Shown here piece by piece: positions 20,394-30,900 of a DNA stretch of 64,000 bases (the first letter of the stretch is position 1; the number at the start of each line of letters is the position of its first letter). The position numbers and the translations under genes are program-made. Under the pieces are notes generated by a model, which made no database searches, was not told the DNA's origin, and saw only the letters and a program-made list of their open reading frames with translations. Source of the DNA: Leptidea sinapis (taxonomy: Eukaryota > Arthropoda > Insecta > Lepidoptera > Pieridae); NCBI RefSeq assembly GCF_905404315.1, contig NC_066284.1, forward strand, positions 13,783,001 to 13,847,000, given 5' to 3'.

Positions 20394-23260
20394 ACTCAAA
20401 TAACCTTACTATATTTTACCAAAACTGTGGAGGGCTTAAAACCAAACTTTCTGAATTAAGACTCAATATGCTATCTTGCGACTATGACATAATTATACTG
20501 GTAGAAACCTGGTTAACTGGCTCAATTCGAGATGAGGAAATTCATAATGATAATAATTATGTACTATTTCGACGTGATAGAAATCTGGCACTGTCTGGTA
20601 AAAAAGGGGGAGGGGGCGTATTAGTAATGGTAAGGAAATATCTAAAGGCTATCCGAATACCTGATATTGAAGCTGAGAACTTAGAAGAGATATATATATA
20701 CTTTCCTTTACTCTCCGGACTGTTATTAAATGTGTTATATGTTCCACCGGCCGCTAGCAACAATTTATATAACCAATATTTTAATAAACTTCACGATGTA
20801 TATTCTAGTGCACGTTACCAAAATTTTCTTATAATTGGAGACTTTAACTTACCTCATCTGAACTGGTCTTCCATTTGTCAAGACACTTTATTGTTCTCCA
20901 CCGGGTGCGAGCCATCTAAACTACTAATATACACTATGTCCTTTATGAATTTAAGACAAACCAATAATATTCAAAATGAAAATGGAAGACTCCTTGATTT
21001 AGTATTATCTACTTTAACAAACTGTATCGAGCGTTCGGATGATCCTTTGCTTAATACGGTACCTCATCACCCACCTTTGGACATATCGAGTAGTATAAAT
21101 ACTTTAAATAATAATATTATGCCCTGTATTGCTAACATTAAAAGGAATTATTATAAAGCAGACTATTATCTAATTAACAGCGCAATAGAAGAAGTGGACT
21201 GGTTTTCTCTCCTATCTTCTCTTTCAGCCGAAGAAGCCGTGAATGTCTTTTACACACAAATTCAAATAATCATCAACTCTCATGTTCCTTTTGCCAAAAT
21301 TAGTTCATCTAAATTCCCCACCTGGTTCTCTAAACCTTTAATAAAATGTTTAAAACGCAAACTCAGAATATGGGCCCGTTGGAAATCTTACAAAAACCTG
21401 CGTGATTATCAGGAATTTTCACTATTACGTAAACGAGTTAAATTGCTTCTTACTACATGTCATAATAAGTACATTAACAACGTTGAAAACTCCTTGAAGA
21501 ATAATATTAAATTTTTCTGGAAATATGCATCTTCTTTAAAAGAGTCTAACTCAGGTTATCCTCGCTTAATGTGGTATGACGGTGTCGAATCTGATGATCC
21601 TAAATTCATAGCTGATATGTTCTCTAAATATTTTCACTCAGTCTTTGAACCCGGTTTTGATGGAGCATATAGTATTGACCAATTTGAAAATATAAGTTGC
21701 GACGCCGATCATACTCCGCTAATTGACAATGTACGTCTCCACAGACCCAATATTTTAGCAGCACTCCAAAATATCGACCCCTATAAAGGCGCCGGTCCTG
21801 ATAACATTCATCCGGTTTTTCTAAAGCGTACTTGCAAAACGCTATCTATTCCTTTGGAAATTATTTTTAATAAATGTTTATCCTCTGGTTACTTTCCTAG
21901 TATCTGGAAGATAGCTTATATTACGCCTATATTTAAAGCAGGAGCAAAAAATCAAATCGCAAATTATCGTCCGATCTCTATACTGTCATCTATTCCAAAA
22001 ATTTTTGAGAAATTGGTACACCAAGTCGTATACACAAAGCTAAAACACACAATCATAGAACAGCAACACGGTTTCGTGGCTGGCAGATCTACTTTGTCAA
22101 ATCTTCTTGTTTTTACTGATTATTTATTTAAAGGCCTTGACAATAAAAACCAAATTGAAACAGTCTACACAGATTTCCAAAAGGCATTTGAGAAGGTGGA
22201 CCACCTACTGTTACTAAAAAAATTATCATACAACGGTATAAAAGGTAACCTCTTGCGTTGGTTTGCTGCTTACCTAAGTGCCCGAGTACAATCGGTAGTT
22301 ATTAATGGTTTCATCTCCCCTACAGTTAACGTAACGTCAGGCGTACCTCAAGGCTCTATACTTGGTCCATTGCTTTTCCCACTTTTTATTAATGACATCT
22401 CTGATTGCTTTAAGTCTTGTAAGTTTTTATTATATGCAGATGATTTAAAATTGTATTCCCATATTGTTGACTTCAATGATATCCTGCTTATGCAGGAAGA
22501 CTTGAATAGGTTAGATGTCTATTGCAAAAGTAACAAACTATTTTTAAGTTACACTAAATGTAAGCATATCTCTTTTACGAAAAACAAAAATAAAATTGAA
22601 ACGAGATTTACATTAGGCGATCAAGAACTTGAAACAGTTACCTGTATTCGTGATCTTGGGGTATACCTTGATGCCAAGTTGACACTTAATAACCACATTG
22701 ATCACATAGCGAATAATACATATCGTATGTTAGGCTTTATTACACGCGTCTCTAAGGCATTTAAAAATAAAGATACATGTATGTGTCTTTTTCGAACACT
22801 TGTGCTGTCTCAGCTTGAATATGTCACCCCAATATGGAATCCGCTGTATAAGGTATATGACCATCAGGTCGAGATGATACAAAAGAAATTCTTGCGTATC
22901 CTAAACTTTCGCTTGGGTGGACGTCGAAACCACTACAAGAATCTCTTAAAACAATTGAATATTCTTTCATTAAGCCAGCGACGGAGTTTAATTGAATTAG
23001 TCACTCTGAGAAAAATATGTACGAAAGAAATCATATCCTCAGAATTGCTTCAGTTAATCGATTTTCATATACCAGCCCGTGCTACACGCTCTAATAATTT
23101 ATTTCATCTCTCAAAAACCAGGCCAAATACTGGTATACGTACGCCACTGCACAGAATGTTTGCTCTCCATAACTCTAGATTTAATGATGTAGATATGTTT
23201 TCGTGTTCCTCTAAAACTTACAAACTCAGAATAAAACAAATCCTGGCACAAACAGAGTAA
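20390..23260 (+). CDS. LINE-D ORF2: endonuclease-reverse transcriptase, intact (956 aa)
   Basis: A complete frame. An N-terminal APE endonuclease (residues 1-230) shows IFYQNCGGL, LVETWL, IIGDFNLPHLNW and an HHPPL ending that stands in for the usual SDHHP. After a linker, the polymerase runs from about residue 460: YKGAGPDNI, ANYRPISILS, VYTDFQKAF (first catalytic Asp, about residue 595), GVPQGSILGPL and LLYADDLKLY (residues 682-685 are YADD). The C-terminal segment with SQLEYVTPIWNP is typical of CR1/Jockey-superfamily ORF2. It makes DNA from LINE-D RNA at the nicked target in the nucleus. The start overlaps the preceding stop (ATGA). No lesion is seen; activity is plausible but unproven. 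Confidence 0.93.
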   Translation: MNSNNLTIFYQNCGGLKTKLSELRLNMLSCDYDIIILVETWLTGSIRDEEIHNDNNYVLFRRDRNLALSGKKGGGGVLVMVRKYLKAIRIPDIEAENLEEIYIYFPLLSGLLLNVLYVPPAASNNLYNQYFNKLHDVYSSARYQNFLIIGDFNLPHLNWSSICQDTLLFSTGCEPSKLLIYTMSFMNLRQTNNIQNENGRLLDLVLSTLTNCIERSDDPLLNTVPHHPPLDISSSINTLNNNIMPCIANIKRNYYKADYYLINSAIEEVDWFSLLSSLSAEEAVNVFYTQIQIIINSHVPFAKISSSKFPTWFSKPLIKCLKRKLRIWARWKSYKNLRDYQEFSLLRKRVKLLLTTCHNKYINNVENSLKNNIKFFWKYASSLKESNSGYPRLMWYDGVESDDPKFIADMFSKYFHSVFEPGFDGAYSIDQFENISCDADHTPLIDNVRLHRPNILAALQNIDPYKGAGPDNIHPVFLKRTCKTLSIPLEIIFNKCLSSGYFPSIWKIAYITPIFKAGAKNQIANYRPISILSSIPKIFEKLVHQVVYTKLKHTIIEQQHGFVAGRSTLSNLLVFTDYLFKGLDNKNQIETVYTDFQKAFEKVDHLLLLKKLSYNGIKGNLLRWFAAYLSARVQSVVINGFISPTVNVTSGVPQGSILGPLLFPLFINDISDCFKSCKFLLYADDLKLYSHIVDFNDILLMQEDLNRLDVYCKSNKLFLSYTKCKHISFTKNKNKIETRFTLGDQELETVTCIRDLGVYLDAKLTLNNHIDHIANNTYRMLGFITRVSKAFKNKDTCMCLFRTLVLSQLEYVTPIWNPLYKVYDHQVEMIQKKFLRILNFRLGGRRNHYKNLLKQLNILSLSQRRSLIELVTLRKICTKEIISSELLQLIDFHIPARATRSNNLFHLSKTRPNTGIRTPLHRMFALHNSRFNDVDMFSCSSKTYKLRIKQILAQTE

Positions 23261-23506
23261 GTTAGAAATCACGTAATTTCATCTAAATTGTAACAATGTC
23301 TACCATGCATTATGTTAGATTTATTTATCAACTGGTTGTCTGCAACTAAGTGTAATGTAAGTGTAAATTTAAATATTAAGTGTACTTAGTGAAACTGTTT
23401 AAGGAGACATCCTTGTGTCCATATTTCTATTTTTACTTTATCTACTTTATGTTTAAGGATGTATCTGTATTTGTTTCCAAATAAATAAATAATAAAATAA
23501 TAACAT

Positions 23507-25340
23507 ATACAGAATAGGAACAAGGCCTGCTCCAGGCAGGTTCCGACGATGCAACCGCATCGCCTAAACCTGCCTCCAGAGGTCAGGAACTTACTCACAC
23601 AGAAGCACAGAGCCACTAGACTTTACGATAGGTATCCGTCGGTCGAGAATAGGCGCCACCTCCGCTACCTACAGCGGGTGGTACGGGAACGTATCGCGGA
23701 ACTCCGCGGCGAACGTTGGGACCGCTTGCTCGGCAACCTAAAGCCATCACATGTGGCTTTCTGGAAGCTGCCTCGCGCGTTCAAACAGGAGCCGCCCACT
23801 GTCATGCCTCCTTTGGACAGACCGGGACTGCAGCCGGCGCTCGATGACGATGAGAAGGCTGAATGCCTCGCCGATAGTCTCGAGAGTCAGTGCTCTCCAA
23901 ATGCAGCAGCCGACCCGACACACGTTGACGAAGTTGATCGTGAAGTTGAACGTCGCTCCGCTCTGAGCCCTTCAGGCGATGTAATAAAACCCACCTCTTA
24001 CGAAGAGGTGAAGCTAATCATTAAGGAGCTTAACTCCAAGAAGGTCCCGGGGCCCGACACTATAAACAATAGGGTTCTTAAAATCCTACCCTTGACTCTT
24101 ATTACTTTATTGGTTACCATTTTTAATATTCTATTGTCTAACAGCGCGTTCCCCGAACAATGGAAGGATTCCATTGTTATCGGTATCCCAAAACCCAATA
24201 AACCTAAAGCTAATCCGAGTAGCTATAGGCCTATTAGCTTAATTAACTCGATCGGGAAACTTTACGAAAGATTATTTCTCGCGCGTCTTAATCGTAACAT
24301 CGCGGAGCTCAACCTGATACCCGACATACAGTTCGGATTCAGAACCGCTCACTCGTGTCCCCAGCAGGCTCACCGACTCACCGAGTACATTCTCGTACGG
24401 CGTCAACTTCACGCTACCACGGCAGTCGTGTTTTTCGATGTCGCGAAGGCATTCGACAAGGTATGGCACAACGGCTTAGTATTCAAGCTGTATCAACTGG
24501 GAGTGCCAGACAGGCTCATGCGCATCATACGAGCCTACCTTACTGATCGCTCCTTCCGATATCGAGTAGAGGGCACCCTATCCTTACCCAGACCTATCAG
24601 GTCTGGCGTGCCACAGGGTTCAGTCCTCTCTCCCACTCTTTTCTCGCTCTTCACGAGCGACATTCCCAAGTTTCTGAGTGTCCAGCTCGCTAAGTACGCT
24701 GACGATACGGCACTCTACTTTGGCTCCGCTGGAACATTAAAGTGCTTCAAGCCGCCGTCGATGAACTAGGCAACTGGTTCAGAAAATGGCGGATTGAAGT
24801 GAACCCCACCAAGAGTGCAGCGGTACTCTTCGGTAACGCGAATAGCATCCGCGCTAAAAAACGACCGAACGACGTCATTAAATTGTATGAAACACCCATA
24901 CCGTGGGTGAAGGATTACAAATACTTTGGAGTCACGTTCAACAGCAATATGAACTTCAAGAAACATATTGATATGGTATGCAATTGAGCCCGATTTGCCC
25001 TCAGTCGCCTTTATCCACTTGTGTGTGGGCGAAGCAAACTTCCGCTCAAACACAAAGTGACGCTGTACAAAACCATCGTACGGTCGTACTGTCATACGCA
25101 AGCGTCGTTTTTGCACACACCCGACCGAGCTACTTACGTCGTTTGCAAGTAGCTCAAAATAAATTCACGCGCATGGCAACCGGAGCCCCGTGGTTCATCC
25201 GAAACGTTGACCTTCACCGCGACCTAGAGCTTCCGACGATAGCTCAACACTTTAAAGAGATCTCGCGACGCTTCTTTGACAAGGCGCCTAACCATCCCAA
25301 CATCTTGGTTAGGAAGGCATGCGGGTACACCCCCCTTCAC
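23507..25340 (+). pseudogene. LINE-A copy 2 ORF2, linker and reverse transcriptase
   Basis: Picks up the ORF2 frame with QNRNKACSRQ and runs open to 24769. Polymerase blocks are KKVPGPDTINN, SYRPISLINS, VVFFDVAKAFDKVWHN (catalytic Asp), SGVPQGSVLSPTL and KYADDTALYF (YADD). A frameshift just after GSAG (near 24735) and a stop at about 24985 (VCN stop ARFALSRL) break the thumb and C-terminal part. That part continues in neighbouring frames to VRKACGYTPLHH. Apart from these breaks it is close to copy 3 (40247-41590), which suggests a short time since the two copies shared a source. Confidence 0.9.
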
Positions 25341-26019
25341 CATAGTCTCAACCCAATAAGACGTCCCAGACACGTAACGGTAGACCCGGATGACGACATC
25401 ACCATCGCGAACACGACACCCACACAAACACCGACACAGACACGCACACACCGCCTTCGCAGGCGTAGGCGCGGTCAACCACCGCAAACCACTGGCACTC
25501 GTCACTCTGACGATGGCCAGCGGCCCGCACCCTAGATACACCACACATTGTTTTGATACCCGACGAGACGTTAGTCCTCGTCCTGTAATCGTTTCACTAC
25601 ACTCACTCACACACGGACTGACTGACGGACTGACATACACCACTTACACAATCACAAACACACTCCACAAACAGACACAAACATACATGCACACTAACAT
25701 TTACACTACTTACACACATACAAACATACATACATACAATCATAAACACACACACACACACTTACATACATTACACTAAATATCACCACACTCGCCGGCG
25801 AGTGTGTTCTTCTCATCGATTCATCTTCATTTCATCTTATTTTTCATTTTCATTCTCTCTCCTTCCCACAAGCACACAGCCGGTCTGAGGTTCGAGTCTC
25901 CTTAGGAGACGCCCCGCGACTGTTGTTGCGTAGTCTTTGCGGCCTCCACGGCCCACGTCCTACTTCGCTGTGAAAGCCAGGGCTGCTAACAGCACAGAGG
26001 AGGTTTTAGTTGGTATGGG

Positions 26020-26076
26020 GTGTCCGCTTACGCGGACACTCGAGTCCGACATATTACGCCCCGTTCCGGGGCGTAA
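26020..26076 (+). other. Paired 3'-terminal hairpins of LINE-A
   Basis: Two perfect stem-loops lie 14 bases apart. The first has the stem GTGTCCGC/GCGGACAC with loop TTAC (26020-26039). The second has a 10-bp stem TTACGCCCCG/CGGGGCGTAA with loop TTC (26054-26076). The same pair recurs at 42280-42295 and 42312-42334, and in weaker form in the 994-1590 and 5950-6554 copies. A position just before the tail suggests a recognition structure for the reverse transcriptase, as known for other LINEs with structured 3' ends. Confidence 0.6.
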
Positions 26077-26122
26077 ATATGTAACCGTATTTCCTCCTCT
26101 CAAAAAAAAAAAAGATAAATAT

Positions 26123-26669
26123 TGTTGCGTAGCAACCCTTCGGAAAAGTGTTTACTTTAGACACTGTAGACCCGGGTTCGACACACCTACCAGTGTATGG
26201 ATTTTTTTGGGTTTTGTAAAGTTAAAGGAAATTTCTAGTAAGTTCAGGATCAAATCGAACAGAAAAAAAGGGATGGAAAATGTGTAAGCAGGATAAAAAT
26301 AGTTAAAAGAATTTTCTAGTACAATTTTAATTTAAAGATGGAATGGGAGAATCATTTTGAAAATAGAACGGTTCCGGGGGTATATAAGCCGTACTAAGCG
26401 TGGCCTACGGCAGTTCTAGTTCTGACTCGAAAGTGTAAAAAAGAAGAAGCAGAAGAAAAGAAGAAGCAGTGAAAAGTGGAAGTGTTCCAAGAAGAAGAAG
26501 ATAGAAGAGACTTAGTGTTCGGTGCGGTGTGACGCGTTGAAGGTTCCGCCGCCCACAAGAGGAACAGCGGCAGACCGGCGAAGCGCAAGTTCAGAAAAAG
26601 TGAACGCAAATAAAGACTCGTTCCTATAAGCGGAGTATTATTTCCAATCCCTGACCCACTCCCGTGTCA
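26123..26669 (+). repeat. Gypsy-2 5' LTR
   Basis: Starts TGTTGCGTAGCAAC and ends CCCGTGTCA. It is bounded by the duplication atat (26119-26122, repeated at 32130-32133). A TATA box (ggggtatataagcc) and a downstream agttctagttc transcription-start region are visible near 26380-26420, and an aataaa signal near 26610. Compared with the 3' LTR it lacks about 90 bp near its start and has about 35 bp extra near ccgccgcccac. Confidence 0.92.
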
Positions 26670-26670
26670 A

Positions 26671-26688
26671 TTGGTGTCAGAAGTGGGA
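26671..26688 (+). promoter_or_regulatory. Gypsy-2 primer-binding site
   Basis: Directly after the 5' LTR comes TTGGTGTCAGAAGTGGGA, in the position and style of a Ty3/gypsy tRNA primer-binding site. The tRNA is not assigned. Confidence 0.7.
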
Positions 26689-26704
26689 TCGGAAAGATGC
26701 CATT

Positions 26705-27931
26705 ATGCCAAGGAATGAGAAGGGAGTGACCACGCGAGCGGGAGCAGCTGCAGCGGCAGAGGACGAGTCACAAACATCCCGCTCTGGACTCAGTGAGACC
26801 GTGTCAGCACCGCAGGCTCCTGCCGTAGAAATCAGCGTGCTCATGCAGCAGATAGCCGCCATGATGCAAGAACAAGCGCGCCGACAGGAGGAGCAGCTGC
26901 GGGCCTTGCACGAGGAACAAGCGCGCCTACAGGAGGAGCAAGCGCGCCGACAAGAGGAGCAGTTGCGGGGCTTGAAAGAGGAGCAAGGGCGCCAACAGGA
27001 GGAACAAGCAGGCCGACAGGAGGAGCAGCTGCGAGGCCTGCATGAAGGCCTCTCCAAAGAAATTTTATCCGTTGTGCAGAAAAACTCCACCCGTATTGAC
27101 GCTGTGGAAAAAGAGATCGCCCGGATTGGCAGTGTGGAAAAGAAGATGGACAAAGTTGAAGAGAACTTTCAACGGAAGATGGGAGAGATGGAAGTTACCA
27201 TTAATCAGCTCAGTGGGAGGGTCGTGTGTCCTTCAGCCAACACAGGAGTTTCCTGCGGAACCACATCGAGCAGACATTTAAAAGTACCTCCCTACGACGG
27301 CAAGTCTTCCTGGGCTGCCTTTAACCTACAATTGGAGACGGTCAGAAGAGCCTGCGGTTGGAGTGACCAAGAAGCGCACTCTGCCCTCACACTAGGGCTC
27401 CGTGACGAAGCACTCTCCGTATTGGAAGCACTCGGCGCTGGGAAGGAGGAAGTGACCTACACAGACCTTATTGACGCGTTGGAGGCACGCTATGGTGATA
27501 AACACCTCGAACATGTGTACAGGGCGCAACTTAAGGACCGCAGTCAAAGGGCCAGCGAAACTCTACAGCAGTGGTCCGTGGAAGCCGAGAAACTAGTGCG
27601 TAAAGCATATCAGTCGTCGCCAGCTGCAATAGAAGAAATGTTGCTCCAAGTTTTCATCAATGGAATACGGGACGCCGAAGTTAGAGCAGCCGTACGATTG
27701 AGTCATCATACCAGCTTGAAGAAAGCGGTGGCACATGCGTTGGAAGTGGAAGCGGTTCGCCACGATTCTCGGGCGTTGAGACTCCACAAAATTGTACCAG
27801 CAGATTCCAGCCGAAGGCAAGCATATAACCCAGTATGCTATGGTTGTGGGGAGCGAGGACACATTAGGAGCACTTGCCCCAGGCGTGAGAGCATAACGCA
27901 ACGTAGGATGGATGCAGCAGTCTCAACATAA
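26705..27931 (+). CDS. Gypsy-2 gag, intact (408 aa)
   Basis: Starts MPRNEKGVTTRAG at the first ATG after the primer-binding site. Residues 55-125 are a charged coiled coil made of imperfect copies of QEEQLR/QEEQAR, reflected in the DNA as a tandem repeat at about 26865-27045. A capsid-like helical region follows (KVPPYDGKSSWAAFN, LQQWSVEAEKLV). It ends with a CCHC zinc knuckle, CYGCGERGHIRSTC, at residues 378-391, which packages RNA. The pol frame is open from 27907 and lies one base back, giving a 25-base overlap before the gag stop. This implies a -1 frameshift to make Gag-Pol. Non-viral role in particle assembly; intact. Confidence 0.92.
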   Translation: MPRNEKGVTTRAGAAAAAEDESQTSRSGLSETVSAPQAPAVEISVLMQQIAAMMQEQARRQEEQLRALHEEQARLQEEQARRQEEQLRGLKEEQGRQQEEQAGRQEEQLRGLHEGLSKEILSVVQKNSTRIDAVEKEIARIGSVEKKMDKVEENFQRKMGEMEVTINQLSGRVVCPSANTGVSCGTTSSRHLKVPPYDGKSSWAAFNLQLETVRRACGWSDQEAHSALTLGLRDEALSVLEALGAGKEEVTYTDLIDALEARYGDKHLEHVYRAQLKDRSQRASETLQQWSVEAEKLVRKAYQSSPAAIEEMLLQVFINGIRDAEVRAAVRLSHHTSLKKAVAHALEVEAVRHDSRALRLHKIVPADSSRRQAYNPVCYGCGERGHIRSTCPRRESITQRRMDAAVST

Positions 27932-30900
27932 CCGCTGGAGCTGCAGGAAAACTAGAAAAGGCCAGGGCAGTGGGGTGGGCGCTGGCCGGTAAAAGCAAAG
28001 CCCCAAGGATCTTCGTTAAGCAGACATGTGACGGAAACACTTTAGTTATAGAAGGAATGATAAATAGAAAATCTTGCCGTTTCACTTTGGATACGGGAGC
28101 CTCACGTACAATCGTTAGCCAAAGAAGACTAGAGAGCATCGGAAGACGACATATGCGAGGAAATGTAAACTTAACACTCACAACAGCTACCGGCCAGCGC
28201 ATACCAGTCCAGGGAGAGAAGGTCGTGGCCATGAAAATCGGGGATACGTTGTACTGGCAAAAAGTGGTAATCGCGGATATCACAGATGACTGTATCATTG
28301 GGTTGGATTTTCTTCGAAATCATCATTGTACCATTGACATGAAACATGGTGTATTGAAGCATGGAGGTGAAGAAATCCCAATAAAAGGCGGAACTGTTGG
28401 GAAAGTGTTGTGTTTAAGAGACACTACTTTAAATCCGAGATCGCAGACCCTAGTCCCGGTAGTCCTGCCAAGGGATGACAGAGGAAGACCTTGTAAATGC
28501 GCTATAATAGAAAGGGAGACATCGGACACGACATGGATCCCAGCCAGGACTGTTGTGGGTAACTCCCAGATTGCGATGGTTCCCGTGTTTAATCCTCATG
28601 AGGACAAGCAAATCATTAGGAAGGGAACAGTGATCGGAGCTTGTGAGGAGATAGCTTGGTTAAGAAAGTGTGAAGAAGGGAGGAAGACCGTAGCTGCAAA
28701 CCAAGATGTGAACATACAGAAACTTCTGGATAGCTGTAAGGACAATCTTACCAAGCTACAGTTATTAAAAGCGAGAAATTTCCTGCTACGCTACTCCGGG
28801 ATTTTCTCAAAGAACGACGGGGACATCGGAAGAACTGGTTTGGTGAAACACAAGATCGACACAGGAGACACTGTTCCGATGCGGCAAAGACCAAGACGTA
28901 TTCCGTTTGCACGCGAACAAGAAGTGGAAGACATGATTCGGGATATGAAAGAAAATGGTGTGATAGAACCGTCGTCGAGTCCATGGTGTTCTCCAGTGGT
29001 TCTGGTGAAGAAGAAGGATGGATCAACTAGATTTTGTGTGGACTATCGGCGTCTGAATGATGTTACTAAGAAGGACAGTTATCAATTGCCAAGAATCGAT
29101 GACACCTTAGATTCACTTTGTGGCATGACGTGGTTCTCTACTCTGGATTTGAAAAGTGGCTACTGGCAAAAGACCCTAAAGACAAGGAGAAGATGGCTTT
29201 TTCAACCGGAAAAGGATTATGGCAGTTCAAAACAATGCCCTTCGGATTATGCAACGCCCCAGCTACTTTCGAAAGGTTGATGGAGTATGTGCTGGCAGGT
29301 ATGTTGGGAGAAACCTGCCTTGTCTACTTGGATGACATAATCATTATGGGACGAAGTTTTGAAGATCATCTCAAGAAGCTCGAAAAAGTCTTCGCAAAAC
29401 TGCAGGGTGCCAACTTGAAGTTGAGTCCAAAGAAATGTCCCTTCTTTCAACGTCAGGTGAATTACTTGGGGCACGTTATCTCGGAGCAAGGCGTTGCGAC
29501 GGATCCTGCCAAGATAAGTGCTGTCAAGGACTGGCCGACGCCGACAGAAAAGACACATGTGAGAGCATTCCTTGGACTATGCTCTTATTATCGACGCTTT
29601 GTGAAAGGGTTTTCCGATGTTGCTAAGCCCTTACATCGACTGACGGAGGAGAAAAGAGCCTTTTCCTGGGATGAAGACTGCGAACAAGCTTTCTTAGAGT
29701 TGAAGAAACGACTATGTGAATTACTTATCCTCGGATATCCTGACACAGAGGGAAGATTCATAGTAGATACTGATGCTAGCAATTCTGGAATTGGTGGAGT
29801 GTTATCTCAGGAGAGGGGAGATCAAGAAGTTGTAATTGCATACTTTAGCAAATCTTTATCGAAGCCGGAGAGAAACTACTGTGTAACTCGTAGGGAGTTA
29901 CTTGCCGTGGTGAAGACATTACAACATTTTAAAAAGTACTTGTTGGGTCGCAAATTCCTCGTAAGGACTGATCATGCCGCCTTGAAGTAGTTACTAGAAT
30001 TCAAGAATCCGGAAGGACAAGTGGCCAGATGGATTGAGCAACTTCAAGAGTATGACTTTGAAATCGAACATCAAGGAGGAAAAACTCATGGAAACGCAGA
30101 TGCTTTATCTAGAAGACCTTGTCCGACGGAATGCAAACATTGCATTCGTCAGGAGGAGAAAGAAAATCCAATAATCCGACTGATCAGAACAGATTCGATC
30201 GATGGGAACTGGAGCAACGATGCAATGAGGAGAGCTCAGGAAAATGATAAGGATCTTCAACCACTTTTACATTGGCTAGCAAGTGGATCACTTAAACCAA
30301 AATGGTCTGAAGTGGCTAGACACAGTACGGCTACCAAGAGTCACTGGGCACAATGGAATAGTTTGGTGATGCATGACGGGTTGCTCTGCCGGAAATGGGA
30401 AACCCCGCAAGGAAAGGATTGCCATCTGCAACTGGTCGTTCCCAGGGAGAAGGTGAACGAGATCCTGAGAGCTTATCACGATGGTTCTTCAGGTGGACAT
30501 TTGGGAATAAGAAGAACTCTCATAAAAAGAACGATTTTACTGGTTGCATTGCCGTGATGATGTGGAAGACTGGTGCCGTAAATGCAAGAGTTGTGCAGCT
30601 GTCAAAGGACCTCAAACTCGGAGCAGAGGAGCTATGAAGTTGTATAATGTTGGGGCTCCGTGGGAGAGAGTAGCTCTGGATATAGCCGGACAGTTTCCAG
30701 TCACCAAAGCTGGAAGCCGTTATATAATGGTGGTGATGGATTATTTCACGAAGTGGCCGGAAGCATTTGCTCTACCGAATCAAGAAGCAGTTACCGTTGC
30801 GACGAAGCTGGTGAATGAAGTTTTCTGCAGATTCGGTGTGCCTTTGGAGTTGCACAGTGACCAAGGGCGGAACTTCGAGTCACAAGTATTTCAAGAAGTT

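Larger units (their letters stand above)
18498..23503 (+). mobile_element. LINE-D, full-length CR1/Jockey-superfamily LINE, apparently intact
   Basis: About 5.0 kb inserted in LINE-A copy 2. It has a 360-bp leader, ORF1, an open hydrophobic frame, a full ORF2 and a 3' UTR ending in TAAA/AATAA-type repeats instead of plain poly-A. The empty site in LINE-A copy 3 (39761-39775) reads straight across gtcacatatacag, so the boundaries are firm to a few bases, with a duplication of only cat or acat. Both main ORFs are uninterrupted, so this is among the youngest insertions in the window. Confidence 0.9.
23504..26112 (+). mobile_element. LINE-A copy 2, 3' half
   Basis: Continuation of the element beginning at 15438. 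It contains the rest of ORF2 and the complete 3' UTR with a CA-rich tract, the palindrome ctcgccggcgag, two terminal hairpins (26020-26039 and 26054-26076) and a poly-A ending at about 26112. The target duplication gataaatat follows at once. Confidence 0.92.

Noticed and set aside
25885..25900. B-box-like ggttcgagtctcc in the LINE-A 3' UTR as a Pol III promoter
   Set aside because: No A box at suitable distance upstream. Likely chance within a GC-rich segment.
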